From contig NC_083567.1 of the NCBI RefSeq assembly GCF_019925205.1, positions 16,368,001 through 16,432,000 on the forward strand: a stretch of 64,000 nt of DNA, read 5' to 3'. Shown in pieces: positions 23,201-34,155 of this stretch (its first letter is position 1; every line of letters starts with the position of its first letter). Origin of the DNA: Metopolophium dirhodum (Eukaryota; Arthropoda; Insecta; Hemiptera; Aphididae). The translations under genes and the position numbers were made by a program. The notes under the pieces were generated by a model. The model was not told the DNA's origin, did not search any database, and saw nothing but the letters and a program-made list of their open reading frames with translations.

Positions 23201-26200
23201 TGGCAATCTTCTGAAGTTTCTGGAAGAAATACGGCGATGCGTGATTGTCTCCGCCTTCCGACTGGATGGGCTCCACGACGATTCCGGCCACGGGGTTGCC
23301 CTTCTTTTCCCACTTCTCTATCAGTTCTTCCACCTAAGGGAACAAAGCCGACCGAATTTTAAAATATATACCTAGTTTAAAAGAATCTGTTTATTATAAT
23401 TGTTAACTTTTAGTTTTTTAACATATATAAATTTATAATAATATACCTATAATGTAATATACTATAAAGGGTGATTCCAGTGGCGTATTTACATTGGGGG
23501 GTCCATGGTTCAGACCCCCTCCATCAAAAATTTCTAAATACACCACTGAATGATTCACCAAGCACTGGACATTTTCACTGAATGTTTATATTAGCATTTT
23601 CTGTAGGTACACCATATATTTTTCAAATTATGTTGACTTATTTTGAACAGTTTACGGACGTTTAAAATTTTCAATTTTTTTAGTTTTTTTAAAATTGCAT
23701 TTGTTGGGTCAAAAACCTTGAAAATTTAATACATGGTTCCTAATAAATTGTTACAATGGTAGTTGAAAAATATTAAAAATACATAGTCACAATAATATAT
23801 AGTGAGGAATACTACTCCTCAAGTAGTATAACAAATCTCAAGAATTTAAAAATATAGTCCAAGTATATTTAAAAATTCCAAAAATTAGATTTTTAATAAC
23901 TGCATTATTTAATTATTGCACTTACTTCAGCTAAGCAACGTTCGTCTTCTTGTTCATTTTCATTGAGGTTCTCGTGCAGCGGATACTTGTACTCGGGGAA
24001 TCTGGCCATTGGCCAGTCAAACGCGGGCACGTCCAACTTGTGCACGTACTTGGAATGCGTGGTAGATAAGACGCCCAGTGTGCGACCGTGGAACGAACCC
24101 TTGAACGACAGTATAGATAGCTTGGGTGCGCCTGGCGGCATGTTAATCATGCACGACTCTTTCTCCAAGTCTGTGAAGTCCGAAGTGCCTCCCCTTTTGT
24201 CCCGCTGGTACTTCATGAACATATTCTTGTACGCGTTCTCGTTGGAACAAGACCCACACATCATTGTCGTTAGAGAGTCCATGCCTTTGGGTGCGACCTA
24301 TATATTATATATATATATATGATATAATGCACGCACGTCTTATAATTTACCATCAAATATCATTGAAGTCAATTAAATCAATTGATAGGCGTAAATATGA
24401 TACCATAATATAAAGATATACCTGATATATATTATGCTACATGATATATATATAAATATATAATAGAATATAATATTAATACAATACACGGTACCTACAG
24501 GTACAGATCTAATATTATATATTTTTATGAAACCTACCTATCTGATATTTTAAGCTTAATAATTGACTGTCCAATGTGCCTCAAATGTATATATATATAG
24601 CCATATAATAGGCCTCTGATTAACATACACATTTCAATAATGTTAGAATATGAGGTTTAAGAAAAAAATGGTTGTTTAAAAAACTAAAAATAAAATTTTA
24701 TAATAATGTGCACATAAAATTTAAAAAAATGTAATTGTATAAATTATAATAAAAAAATAAAAATAAATATTTCCTTTAGGTAAACTCAATGTTGATCCGG
24801 GCGAGAGTTTATAGTTTATACCATACAATCGGAAGGGTTTCTCACCGGCCAATATCTTGATATCTTATCTTTATTATACATAAATGTTTTATACTTATTT
24901 GACATTTTCTCTGTTGAATTAATAATTTACTAGCTGTATAAAATATAAATATTCTCAAATTATTATTTTTTGGCCAAATCTTATTGATTTAAACTATGGG
25001 TGCCCTGACACGGCCATATTATAGCACTACAACTATCTAAATAAAAAAAAACTTACACTCATAAGCGTGCTTCGTAGTTTCATTGGCCAATCGGCAGCTG
25101 GGAACACACCCAACGCCGGACGATTGACGATGGCTTTCTGGTACGATAAAAAACAACAACATTAAAACGTGTATTATATGCAAATCGAAATTTTCCATCA
25201 TAGTTTGGATTTTTTTTAACAATACTTACAATAGAAGCGAATACTTTTTTGAAAATGTTTAAGTTTAAATATCGAATATTTATTAAATAGTTAGGTACCT
25301 ATTAAGACTTGAGGAATTGAGGTAAATATGTAAAATGGCAAGGGCTACCCTAAAAAAGTTGTGATGCCACTACTAAGCTCTTCTAAATTGTATAGATACT
25401 TATCTAAGTACTATTTATTCAGTAGGTACTCGATATCTATTCATTGACATTTTTAAGAAAGTATCTAAATCTCTATCAGAATTTATGTATAATGTGAAAA
25501 ATGCAATGTCATTTGTTGGTTCCTAGTCATAATTATTATACTGTATTCATCTTAAATCTAATTCAAATGTTAAAGTCCCCAAAATGAGAACCGTTTTCGG
25601 ACAACATAACACCAAATACACATTTATAAAATTTTGCTTAAGGCATAACTTAAATTTAAGTAAATTCAATAGTTTTAAATTGTATGAAAAATGTATTAAC
25701 CTAACTGAAGTCTGAATTTTGTTAAATTATCATTTAGCACAATATTAGCTTTTCATTAATCTTTAGACAATGCTTTAGTTTCTATATTTTTAGTCAAGAT
25801 ATTTAGTCTCTATAAAAAAAATAATATCCTATAGTTTAGAATCTTTTTCCTCCATTAGTTTTGGAGGCGATTCGTTTATTACCAATCTTTATGTATATTA
25901 TAATGTATCCAAATTATAATTGATGGAAAAAAATGTATATTATTATATTATTAATTGCTAAATGAAGGTGGTGGAGCAACATTTATTGGTAATTTTAGTT
26001 CCTCTGAAAGCCCTTCAGTAATCAAGACCAATTATTGGTGATCAGGAGACACGGTTTAAATTATATCATCTACATACTTTGTTCTCATCGCTATCCAATA
26101 CTTTCAACATGTCCGGGTGGTTGTAGCCCAACGGCAGTGACGAAATTTGCGTATACACGTCCAACAGAACGTTACCGTCGACGTCAACCAAGTAGTTTCC

Positions 26201-29200
26201 TAGTGATTTGTTATAGTCAGCGAATAGCTGAACCGAACCGGATTGCTGAAAACACATAAATGACTTCAGTCGTGGAAACTTATCTTATAAATAATTGTTC
26301 AACACAATTCGGTAAAATTTCAGTACAGCATGAAGTACGACATTGTTATTCACGTGTTTGCACAGATGTTAATTCACTCCCGAAAGACCTATAAAGTCTA
26401 CATGAAACGATCTATCATATTTTCCATACGCTTCAAATATAAAATGTAACTAAAAATAAAATTATTATAATTTTATAACCGGTATAATCTAAGTCTATTT
26501 ATTTGCCAAATTGTTAAAGTATTAAACCAGTATATTTTAATAATATTTATCTATACAACCGGTTAATTTATTTATTTGTTTTATATTTAAAAAATTAGAA
26601 AACTACGCACGTTTAGACTAGGTTACAGTATTATTATAACAAGAAAAATTATATCGTAATTTTAAATAATAGAAAAGTATAATATCTCCTACATAGTTGA
26701 TGGACCCTCGTTGTTGGGTATTTAATTAATGTACTTTATTTATTAAATTAAACAACACTACTTCCTGTCGTAAAATGAATATGAATCAAAATAACATTGT
26801 CTCCGCATTATATAATATCAGGAGATGTCATAATAATACAGCAAATATTATATGTTAACCATAAATGGTATATCCGATTATTGTCTCCTAATAATATTGT
26901 CTCACCTGAATTTGTGAAAGATCGGCAAGTAGTTTTTTTGACTTCGGTCCTGGTACTGACGTTTCAACCGACGGTGCAGCATATTCTTGAGGACAAATTG
27001 ATGATGCCATTCTCACTGAAACATAGAAATATCATACATTATTTTAGAGAAATCCAAACTAATACGTTTGTGGCATGTATACCTAGGTAATATTATTATG
27101 TAATATGCCTTCAATTTCTAATAATTTAAAAATTGTTAACTATAATTATTATTACACCTACTAATTACTTACATATAATACTAGAAATTAAATTAAAACA
27201 AAATGTTTGGTATCTCTATGAGATAGACAACGAAAGGGTTTTATAAATATTTTAATACATGTATTAATAATATTTATAATATTTATAATATTTATCATGC
27301 ATGATGTAATATTTTATATTTGTATTATGTTCTATACCTAATGTAGTTTGTGACAATAATAACATAAATACATACATTTTATCACAGGGTATTTATATCG
27401 GTAAGCTATGTTGTATCTCAATCCCTCGTTATTTGGTTTCAGAAAAGTTTTTGATATTATATAACTCAAAATTTGAATATAATATTGTGAACATTTTTTG
27501 AATAGGTATGTAGCCATGCAATGAGAACCGTTAATAAATTTCAATTCAATATTTTATTGATGACTTTCTTTGAAACAATTGATTGAAAAATGTGGGTTCT
27601 TGTAGTGAGTACAGGTTGGTTGGATTTATATCTTATTGCTGTGATATACGATTGTCAATTTGCAGACAACTCGTGTTATAAAAGCTGACGGTGAGTAATA
27701 TAATTGTAAATTGATAAAGTGTTATAATTTGATTCAAGTCACTAAAATATTGTGCATGCCACTGTATAGGTTCCTAGTAAAATTATAGTAGACAATATTA
27801 ATATTATATACATTAACAATTAAATATTTAAATCCCAAGCTTTAACGTAATTAAGAGGTTTAACGGCATAGAAATATAGAATAAACAATATTCCGATCTA
27901 ATACGTTAAAAACACTTGACACTGTTTCAAAAACTTCTGTACAAATCGTGTGTCTTGTAAATTATAACATCGTTTACAACATTTAGAAATAACGTATATT
28001 CTATAAGTTAAAACTTTTATAGTAAGGTATCTATAAAAAAAAACTGAGGCCGGGTTTTGGGAACTAACTATATTATAGGTACCTATATAATAATTTTACT
28101 ATACCTACCTATATCCTATTTGCTCATATACCGGCGCAAAGTAAACTTATAAATTATAAATAATAATAGACACTAGACAGACCTCCCTTTAACGGTTTTA
28201 ATTTGTATGAGTAAAATGCATTTTATTTTTAAATCCCTTAAGACTTTGGTACCAATAGACGTTGACATTGCTAATGCAAACCTTCAGTGTTCAGTATCAA
28301 CCGTAAAATTGAATGAATTAATAATTTATAATATAATAAACATTTATAATATTATATAGGACATAGGTATCTGAATAATAAATCAAATTTTATTGTAATT
28401 AGTAAAGAAAATAACAATAGAAAATAATATAATAGTTGTCTACTGGATATTTTATATTCTTAAATATTATTATGGATAATACATATCCGAATTTAGTAGT
28501 GACTAAGTTAGAAGTTCATGGATATTATTAAAACTGAAAATAATAATATGTAGGTAAGAACATCATGTTTTTGAATAAACTAATTATTAGTCAACAAACA
28601 ATACACTTATCGATAAAATATACATACCTATTGTCTATTATACCTATGTATATTTTAATGTTTTATTTCAGTCAATAATCTAACACTCGTGAAACGAGTG
28701 TTTTGAAAAAATCATACATCCTCGTATATCATTAAAGATTATTAGTTAATCAATTATGTGTTCAAAGAAAAAAAGTAATATTAGTATCAAGTAGTTGCAT
28801 AATATACCTAGTTCGGTGTATATTTTTACATGAATATATCATATAGTAATCAAGTTATTAGACACTTGTAGACATGAAACCCCGGAACCCAACCATCAGC
28901 TTATGTTAATATTTTTTGACCTTAGTTGGCTTAAATTACTATAATAATACACAAACTGAACTAGAAATTGAAATATACCAATAGATTAATTTTGAATTTA
29001 AAAAAAAATACATTCTTATCGCTAAAAACTACTGTAACAAGTTTAAAATGCATACAGACATACAGTATAGCACTATAGTCATGACTGCAGTAGCCAGTAG
29101 GTATAGTTATACAATCGATGAGTCTCGATAGCTCGAAATTCAAGGAAAATAAAAATGAATTCGATTAATGTATTTTTTTTTTGAACTATACCTTTATCTC

Positions 29201-30936
29201 AAACATAACTTAAAAACACTTCAAGGGGTAAGAATAAATAATTCGAGTTATCGAAGTTTTTGAACTATCGAGACTCGACTGTAAAATTGTATTATATGCT
29301 GATCAGTCACTGTGTCTACCCATATCATTCAGGAATATAGACACCTGATCAAAATAATAATAAAATATATACTTTTCCAGAACATAAAATATTTATATGT
29401 AGGCACTTAATGGTAATTGGTAGATACCTACAGGGATAAATGTACCTATGTGCAAAATAGCTTAGAAAATAGAAAAAAAATTTCAGCAGGACCTGCATAA
29501 TATTATATCTGTTTAATACGGTCTACAAAAATAATTTTGTTGAATACTTAAAATTTTGTCTGACTATATCCATGGACATTACTTAAACTTTGATTTTGGA
29601 AAAATAACTCAATCTATTGTCGAAATTTGTTAATCAAAGACTTTTCGTGAAATGGATACAATAAAAGAATGAAAACCTATAATATTACATAATAGGTATA
29701 TATTACCAATTATGCTGTGCGTACCAAAATTAATCTGTTGATCAGATTATGGTCTGATTGGACATTTAATATATTGTAAAATTCTCATTACCTAGGTATA
29801 TCAATATCAGTAATTGCTAATTATGTACATTTATTATTATTGGTCTATGTAGATATAACAATTTATTTTTTTTAATCGACTGACATACTACCCACTGACC
29901 GATTATGATAAATATTAATCAAAATGTCAGAAGTCATGCGAGGTTTCATATTTTAGCCACACTAACTTCATTCTATTAATACTATACACAGTATTACAAT
30001 ATACTAGGTAATTACCTAATATAAGTATATAATTAGGTAAGTACCTAATATTATTATATTACCAACTGTTGTTGGTTTTTTTTGTTACGTTTAATATGTT
30101 TTGATGTCAAGTTGTTCACAATTATAATATACGTACGGTATTTATAGTACAGTGAGCATAAATGCATAATGCATTGGAAATTAGGAACCCAAACGTAACC
30201 TAATTTAGGTTTAAGTGCATCCTCAAGACTTATCGAAACTCGAAACCGACTGCAGTGCATATAATTAAATTATATAAGTATAACTTTATAATAATGACAA
30301 TATTAAACACAGTTCATTCAACATGATAAACCCGTGTGTTCTACGAATATTATAATATTGTATAGAAGCAAAACGAAGTTTAAGTAATTTTTTTCCTATA
30401 CAGTTAACTATAAACATAATATTAATTATTATTATATGCATTTATACCTACACACGCATTCAATTTTATCACACACGAAGAGAGTTTTCTACCAACGTTC
30501 CAAACGCTTAGGTATTATAAGATACGATATTTTTGGTTACCATTCAATAGTCTACCTACCTATATGTTCTATGTAACTGCAGTTGAAGTAGTGTATCAAA
30601 CATTTAAATATTTGTATAATTCACTTTAGGAAACCAATGAAATGTCGTAAAAAAACGACGTACCTGCAGTCTGCACAGATAAATAGATAGGTAATATTCT
30701 TATAGGTACATTTAGTTATGATAATACCTAATATACGTCAACTCACTCAAAAATACTACAACTAACTAGGTACATAAAATTGGTTCTGATGAAGGCAAAT
30801 TTTAAATGTTGTATAGGTACCTACGTTTGTACCTATTATACCTATATATACCTATAAGACGGAGGCAACTGCACACAATATGACGTCGTCCTCAAGTAAA
30901 TGTATTTAATATTATTATTATTATTATTATTATTAT

Positions 30937-30971
<35 letters not shown>

Positions 30972-31538
30972 CAGTCGAACTTCTTTAACTCGAAATCATC
31001 GATACCTCGAACTTTTACTCCGGTCCCTAGAATTTCCTACTTAAACAATTTAATTTGGATAACTCGAACTTTTTTCCGGGTCCCTTCAACTTCGAGTTCA
31101 CCAAGTTCGACTGCTGCAGTAGTAGTATCGGAAACACGGGTATGACAATAAACGAAGTTGGACATTTATTATCACGGTTAGTACTTAATAACCATAATAT
31201 TATAATATAGGTATCTTATATACCTACCCTAGATCGACTATCGAATTATCCAACTATTGGCATACATCTTTGATACTATATAGTATATACCTTTATACAA
31301 CATTAATTATGTGTCGCAACGATCACGCAAATCGGGAAAACAAATATTTCAAACACGCGAATTTTCTGAGAAAATTACCATAACTACAGTTCGTTTAAAG
31401 AGATTCGCCAGGTTGCAGTACCTATACATATATTATTATTATTAACAGTAACGTCGAGTCGTGCAACTTACGTGGTGCGCCGACAAAATGTTTGGCCGCC
31501 GTCGCCGCTGGACGGGCTACGTCTTGGAATCTGTACAT
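20261..31538 (-). CDS. Gabat: 4-aminobutyrate aminotransferase, mitochondrial
   Basis: Nine exons in transcript order: 31538-31472, 27015-26906, 26245-26078, 25137-25057, 24297-23926, 23333-23196, 23103-22946, 22849-22581 and 20382-20261. They total 1485 nt (494 aa) and every junction keeps phase. The family is a PLP-dependent class III transaminase of the mitochondrial matrix that converts GABA and 2-oxoglutarate to succinic semialdehyde and glutamate. The first exon encodes a basic, Ala-rich transit peptide (MYRFQDVARPAATAAKHF). VPGPKSKKLL starts the conserved body. CGSC at residues 156-159 matches the cysteines that hold the [2Fe-2S] cluster in the animal enzyme. DEVQTGGG (320-327) is the PLP-ring Asp region, and FSKKM carries the Schiff-base lysine (Lys352). 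RGRGTF and GGCGAVGIRMRPAL complete the C-terminus. The length matches animal GABA-T (~500 aa). The distant first exon was found by phase and transit-peptide logic; the remainder is near certain. Confidence 0.95.
20383..22580. other. Last intron of GABA transaminase, repeat-rich
   Basis: A 2.2 kb intron. About 20660-20900 has repeat-like sequence (GGCCGTATTTAAACATTTTG, then GCGCCCCGAG). Near 21514-21545 CAACGAAATGCACAGGGTCAG followed by CTGCTAGTA resembles the 3' tail of an RTE-type or related retroposon. I see no exon here. Confidence 0.35.
23478..23548. mobile_element. 71-bp hAT-like MITE in a GABA-T intron
   Basis: Starts CAGTGGCGTATTTA and ends with the complement of CAGTGGTGTATTTA. The flanks GGTGATTC (23470-23477) and AATGATTC (23549-23556) agree at six of eight bases, fitting the 8-bp target duplication of hAT elements. 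It carries no coding sequence. Confidence 0.7.
23557..23890. repeat. Fragment of the dispersed ~1 kb repeat
   Basis: Contains the sequence of blocks seen inside the copy at 37.4-38.4 kb (in opposite orientation) and at 34.5 kb: ATTAGCATTTTCTGTAGGTA, GAACAGTTTACGGAC, TTGGGTCAAAAACCTTGAAA and TTACAATGGTAGTTGAAAAA. It lies in the intron between GABA-T exons 5 and 6. Confidence 0.6.
29113..29281. mobile_element. 169-bp pogo/Tigger-like MITE
   Basis: The left end is CAATCGATGAGTCTCGATAG; the right end is the complement of CAGTCGAGTCTCGATAGTTC. The element is directly flanked by TA on both sides. CAGT-type ends with GAGTCTCGAT are typical of pogo/Tigger members of the Tc1-mariner group, which duplicate TA. 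There is no transposase coding sequence. Confidence 0.7.
30908..30970. repeat. Compound trinucleotide microsatellite
   Basis: An (ATT)n run passes directly into an (AGT)n run. A few AGT units continue on the other side of the neighbouring MITE (about 31118-31127), suggesting the MITE inserted into this array. Confidence 0.85.
30972..31113. mobile_element. 142-bp pogo-like MITE inside a microsatellite
   Basis: Left end CAGTCGAACTTCTTTAACTC, right end the complement of CAGTCGAACTTGGTGAACTC; both continue GAA. Internal CTCGAACTTTT blocks are also inverted. TA precedes the left end within the AGT array; the right-hand TA is not exact. Confidence 0.65.
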
Positions 31539-31995
31539 AGCTACGGAGCGAACTTTTCGATAATGTATTATTGTATAATAATATTAAAATGACACGTCCG
31601 TGTGTCACCCGCTGGTTTGACGTGCCGTTAAAAGACGTAAACTTTCGTATATATGACTCGGACGTGTGCGAAGTATTATTTTGTTGTCGTCGATTCGCGA
31701 TGGGGTTTTCGTTTACCGCTTAAATCGTCGCCCGCGCGTGTGTGTGTGTGTGTGTGCGGAATAAACCCCCACCGGAGTCACGATACACAAAGATGGTATC
31801 ACGTTGGTATAGGCGGGTACCGTCCGGTCTAAACCGCGATGGTGGAGTACTGCAGGTGTTGATGGACCGTCGTCGTGAGTGTGACTGTGCGGTCCGGGTG
31901 AAAAGTTTTACAGCGTGCGCGCCGCCGACTGGTGCGAGCGGGGCGGAGACGGCGACGACGACCGCGACGTCGCCCGATCAATATAGACAATAAAG
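31539..31995 (-). promoter_or_regulatory. CG-rich promoter and 5' leader region of GABA-T
   Basis: Immediately upstream of the GABA-T start codon, base composition shifts to CG-rich with many CpG (for example GCGGTCCGGGTGAAAAG and GGCGACGACGACCGCGACG), plus a (GT)n run at 31738-31757. CpG-rich islands at gene starts elsewhere in this window (the NURF301/AIMP2 gap) support a promoter reading. An open frame across it on either strand has low complexity and no family match. Confidence 0.5.
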
Positions 31996-32039
31996 CATAA
32001 TAAAATGGTAGGCATAAGTGCATAACATACGCGGTTGGT

Positions 32040-32400
32040 GGTATATCAAATTTTGATACCGGTATCTGTAGTATTACCGGTTATACGGTATTTACGGTAA
32101 CATTATCGAAAACACCATACCTACCTTAGTAATCGGTATTCGTCGTGAGTATAGAAGTGTTCCAACTCAGAAAAATGTTAAACCTATTTTAAAAATTATG
32201 TTTGTAATTATTATAATGATTAAATAAATTATAATTTATAAATGCATAATATGGTGTTTTCGCAAATTGTCGTGGCACGGTATTTACGGTAAAAGTGGTA
32301 GGTATAATTACCGCCGAATCACGGTAATCTAAAATACCGAAAATACCGGATTTTTTAAATGCCGGTAGCTGGTAGGTAAACCGCAAATACCGTCAGCGTT
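32040..32400. repeat. TACCG-rich dispersed repeat
   Basis: Contains GATACCGGTATCTG, ATTACCGGTTATACGGTA and GGTATTTACGGTAAAAG with many TACCG/CGGTA words in both orientations. It corresponds in reverse to 11230-11320. It is probably the remains of a palindrome-rich non-autonomous element. Confidence 0.5.
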
Positions 32401-32401
32401 A

Positions 32402-32626
32402 AAGCCGGATTCACAACTACGTCGTGCGTCGTATCGTGCGAGGGCTTGGTTATTATATGATTACGACTGGTAACCAATATGGTTTAAAAGTTGAGCAGTA
32501 GTCAATTCTTGGTATACTCGGTTGCAACTTGGTTATTACATGATACCAAAAAAGTAATATCCAATCACAATATGATTTGATCGACTCGACACGACACGAC
32601 ACGCGACGCAGCTGTGAATCCGGCTT
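32402..32626. mobile_element. 225-bp MITE with TA target duplication
   Basis: The left end is AAGCCGGATTCACAACTACG and the right end the complement of AAGCCGGATTCACAGCTGCG, each followed by CGTCG-type repeats. TA lies at 32400-32401 and at 32627-32628. Ends of more than 20 bp, no coding sequence, and a Tc1-mariner-like TA flank. Confidence 0.75.
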
Positions 32627-32753
32627 TAGTATAACGCATACAATCATTATACGTAAATTATTTTTTCAAAAGATTTTGTTGATCGAGTTTGTCAATTTCG
32701 TTGTTATGTATTATTAATATTTAATTATATACGATGTATCTACAATCTACGCA

Positions 32754-33142
32754 CAGTGTTGGGAAGGAACGCGTTATTTTTAAAATATTGGCACGAGGAA
32801 CGAGAAAGCGTTCCTATTTTAAGGAACTTGAACGAAAATTTCCGTTCTTCAAATTATGAAAAAAAAAATGAAACGCATGTTATTTTTAATAATAATATTT
32901 TCTAAAATATATTATAGAATTTAGGTTCAATTAACTACCTATCAGAAAAGGTAATGAATATAAAAATTAGCCGATTATTTCTAGTTTAAAAGCTGTCCGC
33001 AAAAAACACCATTGTCGCGCGGGAATACGTTCCTTTTTCGCACCAGGAACGATGAACGGGAACGGGAACGAGTTCCTTTTTTACAACAGGGGCGATAGGA
33101 ACGGGAACGAATTCCTTTTTGAAAGGAACTTTCCCAACACTG
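32754..33142. mobile_element. 389-bp hAT-like MITE
   Basis: Starts CAGTGTTGGGAAGGAAC and ends with the complement of CAGTGTTGGGAAAGTTCC. The interior repeats GGAACG / GTTCC words (AACGGGAACGAGTTCC), and a long open frame on the - strand is only this repeat translated. The flanking octamers (TCTACGCA and CCTACACG) are only partly alike, so the target duplication has decayed or the element is old. Confidence 0.65.
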
Positions 33143-34155
33143 CCTACACGGCTACACATGATAAGTGGTAACATTAAAGACATTTCATCATATAGGTATA
33201 GGCGCCAAATGACAATTTATACCTTGGCTCTACAAGTTTCTAGTCATTTTTTAATATCAAGCTATAAGTTTTTAAAATGTAGTAACAGTTATACTTACTA
33301 CTAAATAGCTACTAAATATTATCTAGCATTATATATACCACGTTTTAAACATAACAACCCTGGCTAGAAGTGTTGAAGTCTGAAGAGCAGTTCGGAGGCT
33401 GGATAGAAATCCAAGATTATAGTCTCATGTCTGCAATCAGCCAGATTTGGTAGAGATTGAAGAAATCTTTATCAGGTGTGTATACGCTGTATAGTCATGT
33501 AGATTGTAGAGGACAAGGGATATCCAATATCTAGACAAAATAGCACATAGGAATCGCCTTTGGACTCTTTTAACCATAATTTTTTAATTATTATTGCCAA
33601 CCAGCAGCCGTGTAAATGCAGCCATTATAAATGTATAATGTAGTAGAACTGTAGAAGGAACCAAGTTGAGCATTTGCAGTTTGCACGAATTGTGGCGAAT
33701 AAGGCATCATACATACAAGTTTGCAATATAGAGCTTTAAGAGATGCTGCAGCCTAAAAGTTTGAAATCACGAGATTTGTGATACTTCAATAGTTCAATGT
33801 AAAGCCTATAATAGTAAGAATACTTTGCAAAATGACACCTCATTATTATTAACTCTATTGGTGAGAGGTTGCCTGTGAGAGACGAGAGTAGGTACCTAAT
33901 GTCCAGATAACGGATAAAGTCTTCGGCGAGTGTAATGGGAGTGCTATCAATTTTGCATATAACTAGGTGAATTTGTGCATGCCCAACCTTTTTCAACTTT
34001 TGGGCCACATTCGAAATTTATATTTATACTGCGGGTTGTATATATACCGGTTTATTTTGATAAAATACACACTATTAATATACTTAAAAACTGTTTGATA
34101 TTTTGTAACTCATAATAACTTATTTAAATAACAATTTTTTTTTTAAAATTATTAT
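33143..34155. other. Intergenic, no supported gene
   Basis: Less AT-biased than its neighbours. A 90-codon - strand frame (33736-34008) has no similarity that I recognise. GCCCAACCTTTTTCAACTTT followed by GGGCCACATTCG near 33980 looks like one end of a hAT-type element. Confidence 0.35.

Larger units (their letters stand above)
27016..31471. other. First intron of GABA transaminase (4.46 kb)
   Basis: Separates the transit-peptide exon from the enzyme body. It is AT-rich and contains two pogo-like MITEs and a trinucleotide microsatellite listed separately; a short tandem of ATTTATAAT units occurs at about 27265-27297. No other exon or nested gene was recognised. Confidence 0.55.

Noticed and set aside
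30900..31145. 81-codon frame beginning with poly-Leu and poly-Val
   Set aside because: Translation of the ATT/AGT microsatellite plus a pogo-like MITE.
32986..33183. Open frame with repeated VPVP-type motifs on the - strand
   Set aside because: It is a translation of GGAACG repeats inside the 389-bp hAT-like MITE.
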